This document shows, one piece after another, positions 1 through 10,265 of a stretch of DNA of 64,000 nucleotides. The stretch lies in assembly GCA_963383645.1 (NCBI GenBank), contig OY726574.1, positions 52,946,477-53,010,476 on the forward strand, in the 5' to 3' direction. Origin of the DNA: Muscardinus avellanarius (lineage: Eukaryota; Chordata; Mammalia; Rodentia; Gliridae). The notes beneath the pieces are model-generated. The model was given only the letters and a program-made list of their open reading frames with translations. It was not told the origin of the DNA and searched no databases. Both the position numbers and the translations under genes were made by a program. Numbering within the stretch: the stretch's first letter is position 1; every line of letters starts with the position of its first letter.

Positions 1-107
1 GGGTATTATTCTACACTTCAGTTTTTCACACAATATTATGTTTAGTATATGAAGATATTAGAAGCTCCTTTTGTATTGCATACATAAAGGCCTACTACAT
101 TCTTTTT

Positions 108-297
108 GTGTGTGTGTGGGTCTGGGGATGGAACCCAGGGGCATTCAACCTCTAAGCTACACCCCCTGCCCCATTTCTTATTCTTAATTTTTTGAAACAA
201 GGTCTCACTAAGTAGCTGAGGCTGTCCGGGAACCGTGATCTTCCTGTCTCAGCCTTCTGAATGCTGAGATTACAAGCATGCACCATCATACCCGGCC
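108..297 (-). mobile_element. B1-dID SINE, minus strand
   Basis: On the plus strand the ID-like half comes first (ggggatggaaccc, then a degenerate box ending in acacccc). An AT-rich linker follows, then the B1-like half ending in cccggcc. This order means the element points left. A perfect 9-bp target duplication, attcttttt, lies at 99-107 and 298-306, so both ends are well set. The T-rich/GT tract at the left edge is the 3' tail. It is a retroposon made by L1 machinery and has no protein product. Confidence 0.9.
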
Positions 298-520
298 ATT
301 CTTTTTAACTGTGATACAGTATTCCATTGTTTGGATGTACCATAATTTATTAACCAGTTTCTGCTGGTGAAGACTTAGGGTCTCTTCAGTCTTTTGCTAT
401 GATGATATTTCAGTAGACAAACTTGTACATAACTCATTTCAATATTGTGGATAGGTTTTCAGTAGAAATTTTGTACCAGTATTTCTAGGTCAAAGTAAAT
501 ATTCAGTTTAAATTTTGGAA
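298..520 (-). mobile_element. L1M fragment, 3' region
   Basis: The sequence resembles the inverted end of old L1 ORF2/3' UTR: an inverted 'tggtacatccatacaatggaata'-type block at about 320-345, then the inverted 'aatagcaaaagactgg' and 'gacatatgtacaag' segments. It is strongly diverged and truncated at both ends. The subfamily cannot be told apart by eye. Confidence 0.6.
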
Positions 521-741
521 ATATTGCCAAGTTTTCTTTAAAAATAAGTTTACTGCATGTATGCATCTACCATCTTCCTCTCTGAACCATTTTAAAATTT
601 TTAAATAAAGTGTATATGAAAATATAAACAAATAAGCAAAATAAAAACTTCTGAAAAACATGTCTAAAGTAGTGGATAAATCTCGAGAGTATTTATAGCC
701 TTCTCTCTAAAATTCAATTTCTAGTACTATTTTAACAAAGT

Positions 742-1035
742 AATAGTAAATATAAATAAATATTTACTTATTAGATGCTCATTACTATTTCATTCATAAT
801 ATTGACAAATTAGGTTCATTAAAAAATTCCACTTCCACAACATGGAAATGGTTTGTAAATATAATATAAATATTTATAAATAAATATAATATAAAATATT
901 TATAAATAAATATAATATAAAAATAGTAAATATAAATAAATATTTACTTATAAGATGCTCGTTACTATTTCATTCATAATATTGACAAATTAGGTTCATT
1001 AAAAAAAATCCCACTTCCACAACATGAAAATGGTT
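742..1035. repeat. Local direct duplication (112/114-bp copies)
   Basis: Two near-identical AT-rich copies lie at 742-853 and 922-1035, offset by about 180 bases. Both run from aatagtaaatataa through gcatgctc-like and cacttccacaacatg motifs to aatggtt. The 68 bases between them are a smaller AT-rich tandem array (tataatataaa units). Only a few substitutions and a short A-run difference separate the copies, so the event is much younger than the flanking L1M remnants. Confidence 0.85.
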
Positions 1036-1275
1036 AAAAAATTATGGTTCATCTATGTGATAGACTATTAAGCATTATTAATGACATGTTTCTGAAGCAT
1101 TTTAATGACATGGGTTAAAGATCATGATGTACTGCTATGTGAAAAATGGGAGATAGAAAACTAGGCTCATCATGATCTTATTCTAAAAACTCTCAGGTGA
1201 CCTTTGTGTTCAATGTTTCTTATATTTCTAAATTTTGTAAGATGAGAATGCATTTCATAATTAGAAAATAATAAA
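1030..1275 (+). mobile_element. L1M 3' UTR fragment
   Basis: From aaaaaattatggttcat through 'gcattattaatgacatgtt' to 'tttctaaattttgtaag' the order of motifs follows an old L1 3' UTR read on the plus strand. It is heavily diverged and its tail has decayed. It starts inside or right at the end of the second copy of the local duplication. Confidence 0.55.
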
Positions 1276-2236
1276 GCGAGTTTTACCTTTTTAAGGGAAA
1301 AATAGTTTTTAACAAGAAATACTCTTCGAAGTGGGGGGCTGTTTTTTTTTTTCAATAAAGTTACAAATTGCACTGCAGTGGGGATTGCCTGTATTTGCCT
1401 TTCCCTTTCTCTTTGACCTTTCCTAGAAGTAGATAATTTGTGTTAGAACTGTTTAAGGAAGAACGGAATTAGCCTATCTTGGTTCTCACCAAACAGGGAC
1501 TTTTCCTTAAGGTCAAGTGAGAAAATACTGTTCATATATATTGCAAACCCTCTTATCAATACATCTTCATGTTGTAGTATGTTACTCCAATTCTTATATT
1601 TTTAATAAGATCTTATCTTCCTCCTAGGCCAGCAGCTGCTGGATCACTTAGAGACCATCCCGTGGTGTTTATGACAGCACGGTCGGTTGCCATGGAAAGA
1701 ACTGAGCTGACCCAATCCCATAACAAATATGGGTTCAAAGAAGTTGATTTGGCCAAATTCACGGCCTCTGTGAACTCTGAGAGTTCTGTTTCCACTTTTT
1801 TGGAGCTGCTGGAAATTTGTTTATTGTTAGCAGCATAAAAATCTTTTGTTTCTCTCACTTTAAAAGAAATATTTTAATGACACAAAATTTTGTTGTCATT
1901 AAAATTGTTAGTGTGTTTTTAAATTACCTATGATTTGTTATATTATCTATAGTTTATAAGTTTTAATAAAAATCACATGTACATGTACATCTAAATACAT
2001 ATATATTTTTCTCCATAATGAAAATATGTTCCTAAGATTTATGTTCAGAATACACTGGAAATGACAGTAAAGCCCTTTCTTTTTGTAATTTCAGACAGTG
2101 AAAATGATTATATATGCAAAGTGAACATCTAATTATTCAAACTTGGGCACTATTGAGAGTGGAACTAAGATTGTTCTAAATAGTTTGGGGTTTTTAGGTC
2201 ATCTTAACTGGAAGACATTAAATACAGGATGCATTA
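1276..2236. other. Unassigned, no repeat recognised
   Basis: Mostly AT-rich single-copy-looking DNA. The one odd part is 1613-1858, a more balanced-composition island that stays open on the minus strand for 81 codons (MRETKDFY... to ...AAAGLGGR). I recognise no protein family in it and see no clear splice sites. It could be a decayed exon or a conserved noncoding element. Apart from that I see nothing in this stretch. Confidence 0.4.
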
Positions 2237-2670
2237 TGTGCTGAATCCCATGCCCTCCAAACTTTGCATGCTGAAGTCCCAATTCCTAGTACCTCCAAAT
2301 GTGACCGTTCATGGAAATAAAGTCGTTGCAAATGTGGATAAAGATGATGAAGTCATGGTGGAGTGGGCTTCCCTAATCCAATAAGACTGATGTCATTACA
2401 AAGAGGGAAATTTAGACACAGCATGTGAAAGTGAAGGCAGTGATTGAAAAGACGCAGCTTGAGCCAAGGAACCCAAGATCACCCAAGGCCACCAGGAGCC
2501 AGGGGCGGCACCTGAGACAGAGCATCCTCACAGTCCTCAGAGGAACCACCCTCCCGGCGCCTCAGGTGCAGGCCCTTGGCCTCCTGAACGGTGCATCAAC
2601 ACCTTTCTGCTGTTTAAGCTGCCTAGTTTGTGGTGCTCTGTTACCACAGCCCTAAAAAGAAGAGAGAGGC
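2237..2670 (+). mobile_element. MLT1-type MaLR LTR
   Basis: The start tgtgctgaatccc, the central blocks resembling 'cctaatccaatatgactg' and 'aatttggacacag', the 'tcctcagaaggaacc'-like block and the end resembling 'tgtttaagccacccagtttgtggt' follow the order of an MLT1 (ERVL-MaLR) LTR. It is old and diverged, with no target duplication I can recognise. Small open frames inside it are chance. Confidence 0.75.
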
Positions 2671-3339
2671 AGGGATACCAACTTCAGCAGGAGTACGCAG
2701 AAGGCCACACTTAGTAGATGAGACAGTTCACCACACAGAACCTCGGAAAGGCGGGGGTGGGGGTGGAGGAGAGTCACTGAGCACCAGGTTCTGCCATAGA
2801 TCAAGCGAGGGGTGCTAAAAATAGGGGAGGCTCTTCAAAGTCCCCAGGAGGAGACAGCTGTAGTCCCTAGAATTTCTTCTGCCCATAGGTACCCCTAGAT
2901 GGGTGCTCCCCACCCTATCCCTACCCAATAGGAGACAAGGGAATTTAAGCCCTGAAATGGCTGAGTCAAAAGGGCTGTGAATTTGAGGCCAATGGACACA
3001 TAGCAAGTAGAGAGAGGCGGAGGAAGAGAAAAACTAGAAATGACTTGAAAATCCACACAGCGCCCTTTCTCACCCACACTCAAAATGCAGCCAGTCCTTA
3101 AATCACAGGTAAGATGGTGGCATATCCTTCTCTGGGTGCACAGAAACGTCTGAAGATAAAGCTGCACGGAGCACCTGATGGAGTGGAGGTGACATCGTCA
3201 CTCCACAGCGAGCAACTGCTTCCCACAGAGCGCCCAGTGAGGCGTCCAGTGCATCACTCCTAAACAGCATTAGACAGCTAGCAATCGCTGGAATTTGAGG
3301 AAAGCCTGCAACATGAAAGACAGTCCAAAACAGACAGGA
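2671..3339. other. Unassigned spacer
   Basis: No gene and no repeat I can name. It holds a G-rich run at 2749-2769 and moderately GC-rich sequence up to about 3260. Overlapping small minus-strand frames at 2815-3167 have no recognisable domain and I do not call them. Confidence 0.5.
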
Positions 3340-4740
3340 AAGTAAAGGAGCTTGGAGGAAATAGAAACATTACAAAAGGAGAAGAAAACTTCATAAAATA
3401 CAACTGTAATTACTGTTCTCAGAGATACTGTAATCCATGAAACAGACTAGGATGATAAAATAAGAGCTCATATCAACTAAAAATATGATAGCAGAAATAA
3501 AATATTCTATTAAAAGATCTAGAAACAAAGTGAAGAAATTCTCCCAGAAAGCATAATCAAAACACAGGAATAGAAAATAAAAGAGAAAGGCTGAAAAAAA
3601 TTAAAGAAGCAGTCCAATCGCTTATTAATTAATTGTAGAAAGAAGCAGAGAATATAGATGCAAATTATCTCCATGCCTCATTTTTTTCTATAACTGAACA
3701 GCATGATTCTCCCAAGTGTCAAACTAGCGGATTAAGAGACACTGTGACACATCGCTCTAAATTTTCAGATTGCAGGGGATAAAATTAATACTATCAGGAT
3801 TTCCAAAGAGAGAGGAGGATCATTTACAAAAGTTTAGAAACAAGAACGGATGAACTTTCCACTTCTACCACTGGAAGATGGACAACAATGATCAATGATT
3901 TCATTTTCAGTAAAAAATAATATTTGAACATAAATTTGATACCCAGTGAAACTGTCAGTCAAGTACCAGGGTTGAATAAAAGTATTTTCAGACATTTAAG
4001 GTCTCAGAAAAGGTCACCTCTCATGCATTCTTTCTCAGGAGGTTCTTGAAGGATACTATGCCAGAATAAAGGTATAATCTAAGAAGGAAGAAGACATGGA
4101 ATCCTGGGAAGAGGGAACCCTGTGATACAGAGGTACGAAGGGAAGAACCAGGAAAACTGCTGTGAAGAGTCCTAGAGAACAGGAGTCCAGCCTAACTGGA
4201 GCGTATAAAGGAGGGATGACTCCAGGAAAAACAAAAATACGTAGACAGCGCTGCTAGCTTTGACTGTGTGGAACATTTTATCCGGAGGCATTTCACAAAG
4301 CTGTTGGAATGTGGGAAGAGCATCCAAGAAAACTAAGGAGAGGAGAATACAAGGCGACTAGTAACTCCAAGAAGAGTAAAATGAAAGCTACAAAAGAGAG
4401 AATTAAACCAAAGAACACTTCTTTGCTGCTGGAAGACCCAGCAATATAGCAAACAATATATTTATAGTAACAATAATAGAAATAGTGATTAGAGAATTAA
4501 ACAAAAATTGGGAGAGTGGGAAAAGGAAAGAAAAAGAGGCATGTGAAAGAATTAAAATTTTTGTCTATCATAAAAGATAATGTATAAGTGAAAACATCAA
4601 GAGATAGAAGTGAATTATAGGAGAAAGCAGAAACACATACTAAAATAAACAGCTAATAAGCTTGAAAGTGGTTTGGCTTTAGGGTCTGAGATGGACACAT
4701 GTGGGGATTAGGAACGGAGATTCTCATGGAGTATCTGCTG
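3340..4740 (+). mobile_element. HAL1 / L1ME-type old LINE fragment
   Basis: A long, purine-rich, decayed LINE. Recognisable blocks on the plus strand include 'accactggaagatgga' (3868), 'acccagtgaaactgtca' (3942), 'ttttcagacatttaagg' (3984), 'ctttctcaggaggttc' (4030) and 'gaagacatggaatcc' (4091). These are in the order seen at the 3' part of HAL1/L1ME elements (RNA-binding-protein ORF end plus 3' UTR). All frames are broken. Confidence 0.7.
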
Positions 4741-4770
4741 GGGTTTTTTTTGTTGAAAGCATTTTAGGAG

Positions 4771-4928
4771 TTAGGCACATGGCATACTCTGATAATCCCA
4801 GCTATCCAGAAGGCCGAGGCAGGAGGACTGCCAGTTTACATGGGGAACTGGTTGAGACTCTGTCTCAAAATAAAAAGTAAAAGGACTGAGGATACAGCTA
4901 AGTGACAGAGAATCCCTGCTTGCAATCC

Positions 4929-4934
<6 letters not shown>
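4771..4934 (+). mobile_element. Old B1/ID dimeric SINE
   Basis: A diverged B1-like half (taatcccagct, aggccgaggcagg, gactctgtctca) is followed by a linker and a classical ID-like half (gctaagtgacagag, gcttgcaatccct). The ID half keeps the 'gcttgc' block that most dimers in this window lack, so this may be an early copy. The 3' end runs straight into an AC repeat. Confidence 0.7.

Positions 4935-4966
<32 letters not shown>
4935..4966. repeat. (AC)n microsatellite
   Basis: Sixteen uninterrupted AC units directly at the 3' end of the SINE, probably grown from its tail. Confidence 0.97.
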
Positions 4967-4968
<2 letters not shown>

Positions 4969-5250
4969 CTTTTTAGCACAATTTTATTTTTAAAACATTG
5001 AAGGTTTTATTGATACAAAAGGTTTTAAAAATTACATTTGAGAACAAAAAAGTTGAAACAAAATGTATCCGTATGTAGATTCCTCTGACCTAATGTGAAT
5101 GGCTACCAATCAAGAACACTTTCTTCTTTTTGAGACTTTTACATCCTGACATCTAACAATAATCATAAATAATTCTGTATTTTGTTTTCACTCATGAATT
5201 ACACAGTAAAGAATATACCATATCAAACTTAAACTAGAAAACCACAGTTT

Positions 5251-5447
5251 TATTATTTATTTATTTATTGGTGGTACTGGGGTTTCTGGAAGCCCTTCTA
5301 CCTCCGGGCTACACTCCCAAACCTATTTTATATTTTTATTTGGAAACAGGGTCTCTTAAGCCAGCGTGGCTGGCTTCGAACCTGCGCGAACCTCCTGTCT
5401 CCGCCTCCCAAGCGCGGGGATTACAAGCGTGCGCCACCACGCCTGGC
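5251..5447 (-). mobile_element. B1-dID SINE, short subfamily
   Basis: Full-length, little-diverged copy: tail (TTTA)n, ggtggtactgg, the ID half with the altered 'ttcctggaagccc' box, linker, and a B1 half ending cgcctggc. In the B1 half it lacks about 20 bases present in other copies (the doubled gagcctcactaagt segment), giving 'tcttaagccagcgtgg'. Target duplication aaccacagttt/aaccacacttt at 5240-5250 and 5448-5458, with one mismatch. Confidence 0.92.
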
Positions 5448-5458
5448 AACCACACTTT

Positions 5459-6084
5459 TAATGGGAGGGGCAAGACATGAATAAATCCCAAAGACTCTTA
5501 TGATCATCCTTTTTATGTGAAGGTAAATAAGTGCTTAAGACTGCAAGTGTTGTGGTGTGTTGTGAATTTTGTTGTTGTGAACAAAGAGCCCTTGGCCCCA
5601 GTGTCTTGACACCTCTTTTTCTAAGGACATTGGATTTCAGTGGTAGCCATAGCTTGACTATAATTCTGTGTGTAGTAAATGTGTTATCATTTTCCTTAAA
5701 ATTGTGAGTTAAGAGAAAAAAATCCCTTTTTGTGAACAATAAGTGGACTTCTATAATCACAATCCACAGGATCTTATTTTCTATTACATTTATTTCCTAA
5801 GGGAAATTATAAAGTTTTGTGATAGGAACTCTTTCCAGGAGTATCATAATTACTTGGGAATTTAGGGCCTGGGTGGTAATAAGCTGTGTGTCCTGTGTTC
5901 TAAGACTCTATGTGTTTGATCTGGGTCAAGCACCGACTATAGGGGTTATAATACTAATGCTTTCATTCGCCAGGTGGGTGACATTGGTTGACTAGGTCTC
6001 TGCATACCTTTAGCCTCCACTGGTGTGTAAATTAAAGGAGTGAGAATAACAGGTAGAGCAAATACTTGCTTTACAAATGACAAT
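5459..6084. other. Unassigned spacer
   Basis: No recognised repeat or gene. A 100-codon minus-strand open frame at 5458-5760 has AT-driven composition, no domain I know and no neighbouring exon signals, so I do not call it coding. Confidence 0.5.
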
Positions 6085-6400
6085 ACCAAGTGAATGAGAG
6101 AAGCTACCCAGAGCTCTGGTTTTTAAAAGCAATTTTAATTTACAAATAGCAATTTTATAGTTTATAGGATATAATGAGATGCTTTGATACATGAATACAT
6201 TGTGGAATAATCTAACCACACAAATTAGCATATCTATCACCTCAAGTATTTATCATTTCTGTGGTAAGAATATTTTAAAGTCTTCTCTTTTAGCTATCTT
6301 GAAATATACAACACATTAACTATAGTTATCATGCTGTGCAATAGAATACCAGAATTTATTCTTCATAACTGAAAATTGATACTCATTGACCAAAATCTTA
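6085..6400 (-). mobile_element. L1M 3' UTR fragment
   Basis: The inverted old-L1 3' UTR blocks are clear: 'tacattgtggaataatct' (6197), 'tatctatcacctcaag' (6231), 'tatcatttctgtgg' (6251) and 'taactatagttatcatgctgtgc' in pieces at 6318-6340. The same family lies in plus orientation at 8850-9195 and again in minus orientation at 52540-52990. Confidence 0.75.
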
Positions 6401-7445
6401 TCTTTCTTTTTCTTCAAGTCTCTGATATTGCCATTTTTTTCCTCTATGAGTCCAGACCTCTGTTTTAAAAATAATTATGATATTATGTATATCTGGACTC
6501 AGAAATTGCTGAGATCAATTATTTATGTCTGCCTTGGACAGAAACTAAAAATATATCTATTCTTACTGCATGTAATATTTGTGAACCCTAGATCTGATGA
6601 TCTGAAAGATTTATTTCAGACTATTCCAGCCTACAACTTTATTTTCTATTTTGGATTAGTCAATAAAACTTTCCATGCTTTAGTGTATGTATTAGATTAT
6701 AGCTCTTTTTAAAAGTAAAATGTATATAGTACACTTAAAGGAAGAAAAATTCTGTTAAACACAATTGTTATGAAACAAATTGATTCATTTTATAATATAT
6801 TATAGTAGGAAGGCTTGAAATATCATTGAACAATGTTTTCATCAAATTTAGAATATATATGAATCCTTTTTCATAGATATACATTATAGGTAGTTAAAGA
6901 ATCCAATGGCTAATCCTAAGAAAAATTGCAGGCATCTTTCAATGGGTACATTTCTTTGATCTGGGATAGCTGTGCATTTTAACTATCATGAATAGAATTT
7001 CCTTGCTATCTTTAAGTATAAGTTTTTATGAAAGTTTATTATTTTTGCTTTTAAGATTCATTAAAATGTGATACTTAGAAATGGGCTCATTTGAAGTTAT
7101 TTTTGGGAGAAAGAATTTTTGGATGATGCTAGGTTCTTATTCTGGTAACTTAATCCAAGTTTTATTTAAGGCACTGGCTATGATGGCCTTTGCACATGCC
7201 ACCTCCAATAATTGAGAGCTGGCCACTCCAGCCCTTTGAACATTTCTTCTCAGATATATTTGTTTTGTCTAATAGCATTTGTTGTAGTGTTTGATGGTCA
7301 ATTACTAACACATGAACAAAGAAAGACATTATCATATGATCTATATCTGCTTTTTGATATAGATCATATGTGCATACTTAATTAAATTAATTACTTAATT
7401 ACACTACTAAGGTGTATTGAGAATTAGTGCAAGAACAATAATTCA
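6401..7445. other. AT-rich unassigned spacer
   Basis: No gene or named repeat. A 108-codon plus-strand frame at 6386-6712 is AT-rich and rich in Phe/Ile/Tyr, and I treat it as chance. The only structured element is the perfect inverted repeat at 7333-7370. Confidence 0.5.
7333..7370. repeat. Perfect 15-bp inverted repeat, 8-nt loop
   Basis: catatgatctatatc at 7333-7347 is the exact reverse complement of 7356-7370. The loop is tgcttttt. It lies in AT-rich DNA just before a short ATTA-rich stretch. It could be the core of a decayed palindromic transposon or a cruciform-prone spot. No RNA family is suggested. Confidence 0.9.
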
Positions 7446-7635
7446 AACTTCTGGGTGGTGCCCGTAAACTCAGTACCTGGGAGGCTAAAACAGGAAGATC
7501 AAAAATTTGAGGTCAGCCTCAGCAACGTAGTGAAATCCTCAGCAACTCTGTGAGACCCTGTTTCAAAAATGAAAAGAAAAATAAGGCTAGGGATGCATGT
7601 AACTCATAGGTGCAGCTCCTCTGGGCTCAAGCTCC
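7446..7635 (+). mobile_element. Old B1-dID SINE
   Basis: Diverged dimer: B1-like 'gtgcccgtaaactcag', 'gggaggctaaaacagg', 'tcagcctcagcaacg', 'gagaccctgtttc', then an A-rich linker and an ID-like half reduced to 'gctagggatgcatgtaactc'. No clean target duplication seen. Confidence 0.75.
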
Positions 7636-7873
7636 ATGACTATAAAAACAAACTTAAGTCCAAGACACAGATCCTGCCTCGAACTGATTTCAGCTGCTAT
7701 CAATTGTTGTTAATTGGACTCTGGTTTTCTTTATCAAAGCTGAATCTATTTCTAGAGGAAGAATTCTCCAGTCATGTCCTGTACGTTCATAGCAGCAGTA
7801 CAGGCCAAACACGTGTCAACTTATTCTACTTTCTTCATATCAAGTGTCAGTGGTGTTTTAAAACTTGACAGAT

Positions 7874-8068
7874 GGCTGGGCGTGGTGGCACACGCTTGTA
7901 ATCCCAGCATTCGGGAGGCTGAGACCGGAGGATCGTGGTTCACGGACAGCTTTAGCTACTTAGTGTGGCCCTCCATAACTTAGTGAGACCCTGTTTCAAA
8001 ATATAAAAAATAGGGCAGGGAGTGTAGCTCAGAGGTCGAACGCCCCTGGGTTCCATCCCCAGACCCGC

Positions 8069-8095
<27 letters not shown>
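7874..8095 (+). mobile_element. B1-dID SINE, full length
   Basis: Runs from ggctgggcgtggtgg to a tail of about 27 A. The ID half reads gggagtgtagctcag then gttccatccccag. It belongs to the subfamily with 'ttcacggacagc' in the B1 half, like the copy at 45939. A likely target duplication is ttgacagat/ttgatagat around 7865-7873 and 8104-8112, with one mismatch. Confidence 0.92.
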
Positions 8096-8099
<4 letters not shown>

Positions 8100-8329
8100 T
8101 TTTTTGATAGATGTAACATGTACAATAAGAACCCAGTTTCATCTGAAAATCTACTTTTATCTGAATAATTGCTTATTCTACTTCTTCCAACTAGTATTTT
8201 ATCTCTTCCTCTGCTTTATTATTCTAGGGAGAATATAGTTTCTTCACCTTCAATAGTGACTACCCAGTATCTTTTGAATACTCTTCTGTGAGTGTAGAAT
8301 TGTCTTCCTCATTATTCTACCTGCCTTCC

Positions 8330-8805
8330 TTGGATAGAGAAAACAAAATGTACTTCTCCAGCACCTTGGAGCTGGGCATGAGCCTGTGGCCAGTGCCTCA
8401 CCAATCACTCTGCTTCCAAGAGATCTGCTGAGCAATGCGAGGAAGAGGCTGCGTGGGGTCTATTTTGCTGCTGAGGTGGGGTTACGGGCATCCAGCCTTG
8501 CAAGGTTCGGATGCTCGGCAGAGGTAGCAAGGTGGTGGCTGGGTGCAGTGAAGTCCTGGCAGCTGTGCAAACAGAGCACCGCTGCTTAACACCAGTGTGA
8601 CCTTTGGAGATGTTTTCCTCAGGTCAGTTTCGGTCATGGTTTGGGCATTGTTTCTGGTGGCCTAAGCCTGGTTCTCCAGAAAGCCAGCAATTCCAGGAGC
8701 TACACAATACTCTTGCAGTATTCTTGTGGGTTTGGTCAGTTAGTTGGCTTCAAATACTTGAAACTAAGAACCCTGACTGATATATTGTTCTTCCAGAAGA
8801 ATATG
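8330..8805 (+). mobile_element. Possible old LTR (ERVL-like), unassigned
   Basis: This block differs from its AT-rich flanks and has the look of an old repeat: 'tgcctcaccaatcactc' (8393), a CG-bearing middle, and an end reading 'aactaagaaccctgactgat' (8763-8782), which resembles the 3' ends of some ERVL-class LTRs. Short open frames in it overlap in different phases. Not matched to a named family; it could also be a decayed processed pseudogene. Flanks 8096-8329 hold nothing I can name. Confidence 0.35.
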
Positions 8806-8849
8806 TTTTCTACAATTTCTTTATAGGAACCTGTGCATCCTCTGGAATA

Positions 8850-9195
8850 AAGAGTGGAAAGATGAATTAAAAACTATGCAATGATCTCACTTATCTGTAC
8901 AATATTTAAAAAGTTCAGTGTACAGAAGCAGAGAGAAGAAAGGTAGTTACAAGGGGTGGAGATAAAGGAATGGGAAAATGTTGGCTGAAGGACATAAAAT
9001 TTTAGTTACTTAGGATCAATAACTTCTAGTTATCTATTGTACAGCATGGTGACTATGGTTAATAAAACTAGAATGTACACTTGAATTTTGCTAAGAGAGT
9101 AGATTTTAAGTGTTCCCCTCCTCACATATGTAGACACACATGCATACAAGTGCTAACTATGTGAGAAGATGGATATGTTAGTTTGACTGTGGTAA
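8850..9195 (+). mobile_element. L1M 3' UTR fragment
   Basis: Old L1 3' UTR on the plus strand: 'gatctcacttatctgta' (8883), 'acaaggggtggagataa', 'tgttggctgaaggac' (8980), 'tattgtacagcatggtgac' (9037-9055) and 'ctaagagagtagatttta' (9091). Truncated 5', tail decayed into an AT-rich tract. Confidence 0.8.
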
Positions 9196-9549
9196 TCAGT
9201 TTACTATTAAATAAATAAATGTAGTAAATAAAGTTAACTTTCAGAAAAAAGGGGGAAAGGGGAACCATGACAAAATAGATTGCGTTTGATCTTCCCAGTG
9301 CCTGACCTGGACATTTCGCATACCTACCACATATAACTCTATGCTGATGTTGGGGGAGATGAGAGGCGATGGTGGAGACCATGAAGGTAAGTAAACCAAA
9401 TTGCATAGCTTGAATTTGAAATAATTCTGCATAGAATTTCAAATTGTTCTTTACTCTATCAATTCCAGTAGTCTTTTAAAATAGACAGTTTCGAGCCTCC
9501 TGTAGACATACTTTAACTTCTTAAAGATTTAAATATATTTTGTGCATTG
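9196..9549. other. Unassigned spacer
   Basis: Short AT-rich end of the preceding LINE, then about 250 bases with no repeat I recognise. Two overlapping minus-strand frames (9122-9442) have no domain and are not called. Confidence 0.5.
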
Positions 9550-10040
9550 AAAGTATTTTCCCAAATGTCCATCTTTGTTCGAATGGATACAGCAAAATAT
9601 GATATGATATTATATATATGAATTATGTACATATGATAGTATTATATACACATACACATACTTTTAATGAAATATTATGCAGCCTAAATTCTAACACATG
9701 CTACAATACGGATGAACCTTGAGGACTTTCTGCTACATGAAGTAAGCCAGACGCCAAAGGACAAATATCATGTGGTTCCACTTATGTGAGCTAACTCTAG
9801 TAGTAAAATTCAGAGGAGCAAAAAGTAGAATGGCGGTTGCCAGAGCTAGGGGAGAGGAGAACGAGTAAATGTTTAGTTAAGAGTTCTATCAGTTAATAGT
9901 GTTCATGCTGTAGAAACTCAGTTCCTATCGGATGGAGACGGTTGTACAACAGTTGTGAATATTCTTAATGCCACAGAACTGAATGCATAAAATGGGTCAA
10001 ATGTTCAATGTTATGTATTTTACCACAGTAAAATGCTTTT
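9550..10040 (+). mobile_element. L1M 3' end fragment
   Basis: Plus-strand old L1: 'caaatgtccatctttg' (9561), 'catgctacaatacggatg' (9697), 'gaagtaagccagacgcc' (9739), 'gaatggcggttgccag' (9827) and 'ttgtgaatattcttaatgcc' (9952), ending 'accacagtaaaatgc'. An AT dinucleotide-rich patch at 9599-9655 interrupts it. Confidence 0.85.
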
Positions 10041-10129
10041 AATCTAACAGAACCTTTGCTACTCTAAGCAGGACTATGAAACTGATTTCCTTATCATTTC
10101 TTAGAAAGTTCTACCTGAGAGAGAGCAGT

Positions 10130-10265
10130 GATGCGGGTGAGAGTGGGCCCTGTGCGTTGGAGAACTGGGCTCTTGTCGGTGCCAAGCCCATGGTTAGCTA
10201 GCTCTGTGAACTCTGCTTAACCTTTCCAAACCTTAGTTTATTCATCTATCAAATGGATAAGCTCG
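10130..10265 (+). mobile_element. MIR SINE fragment
   Basis: MIR core on the plus strand: 'agctctgtgaactctgc', 'ttaacctttccaaacc', 'catctatcaaatgga'. These follow the conserved MIR order (doing the 'loss of tRNA-like head, kept core' decay typical of the family). Ancient mammal-wide element. Confidence 0.7.
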
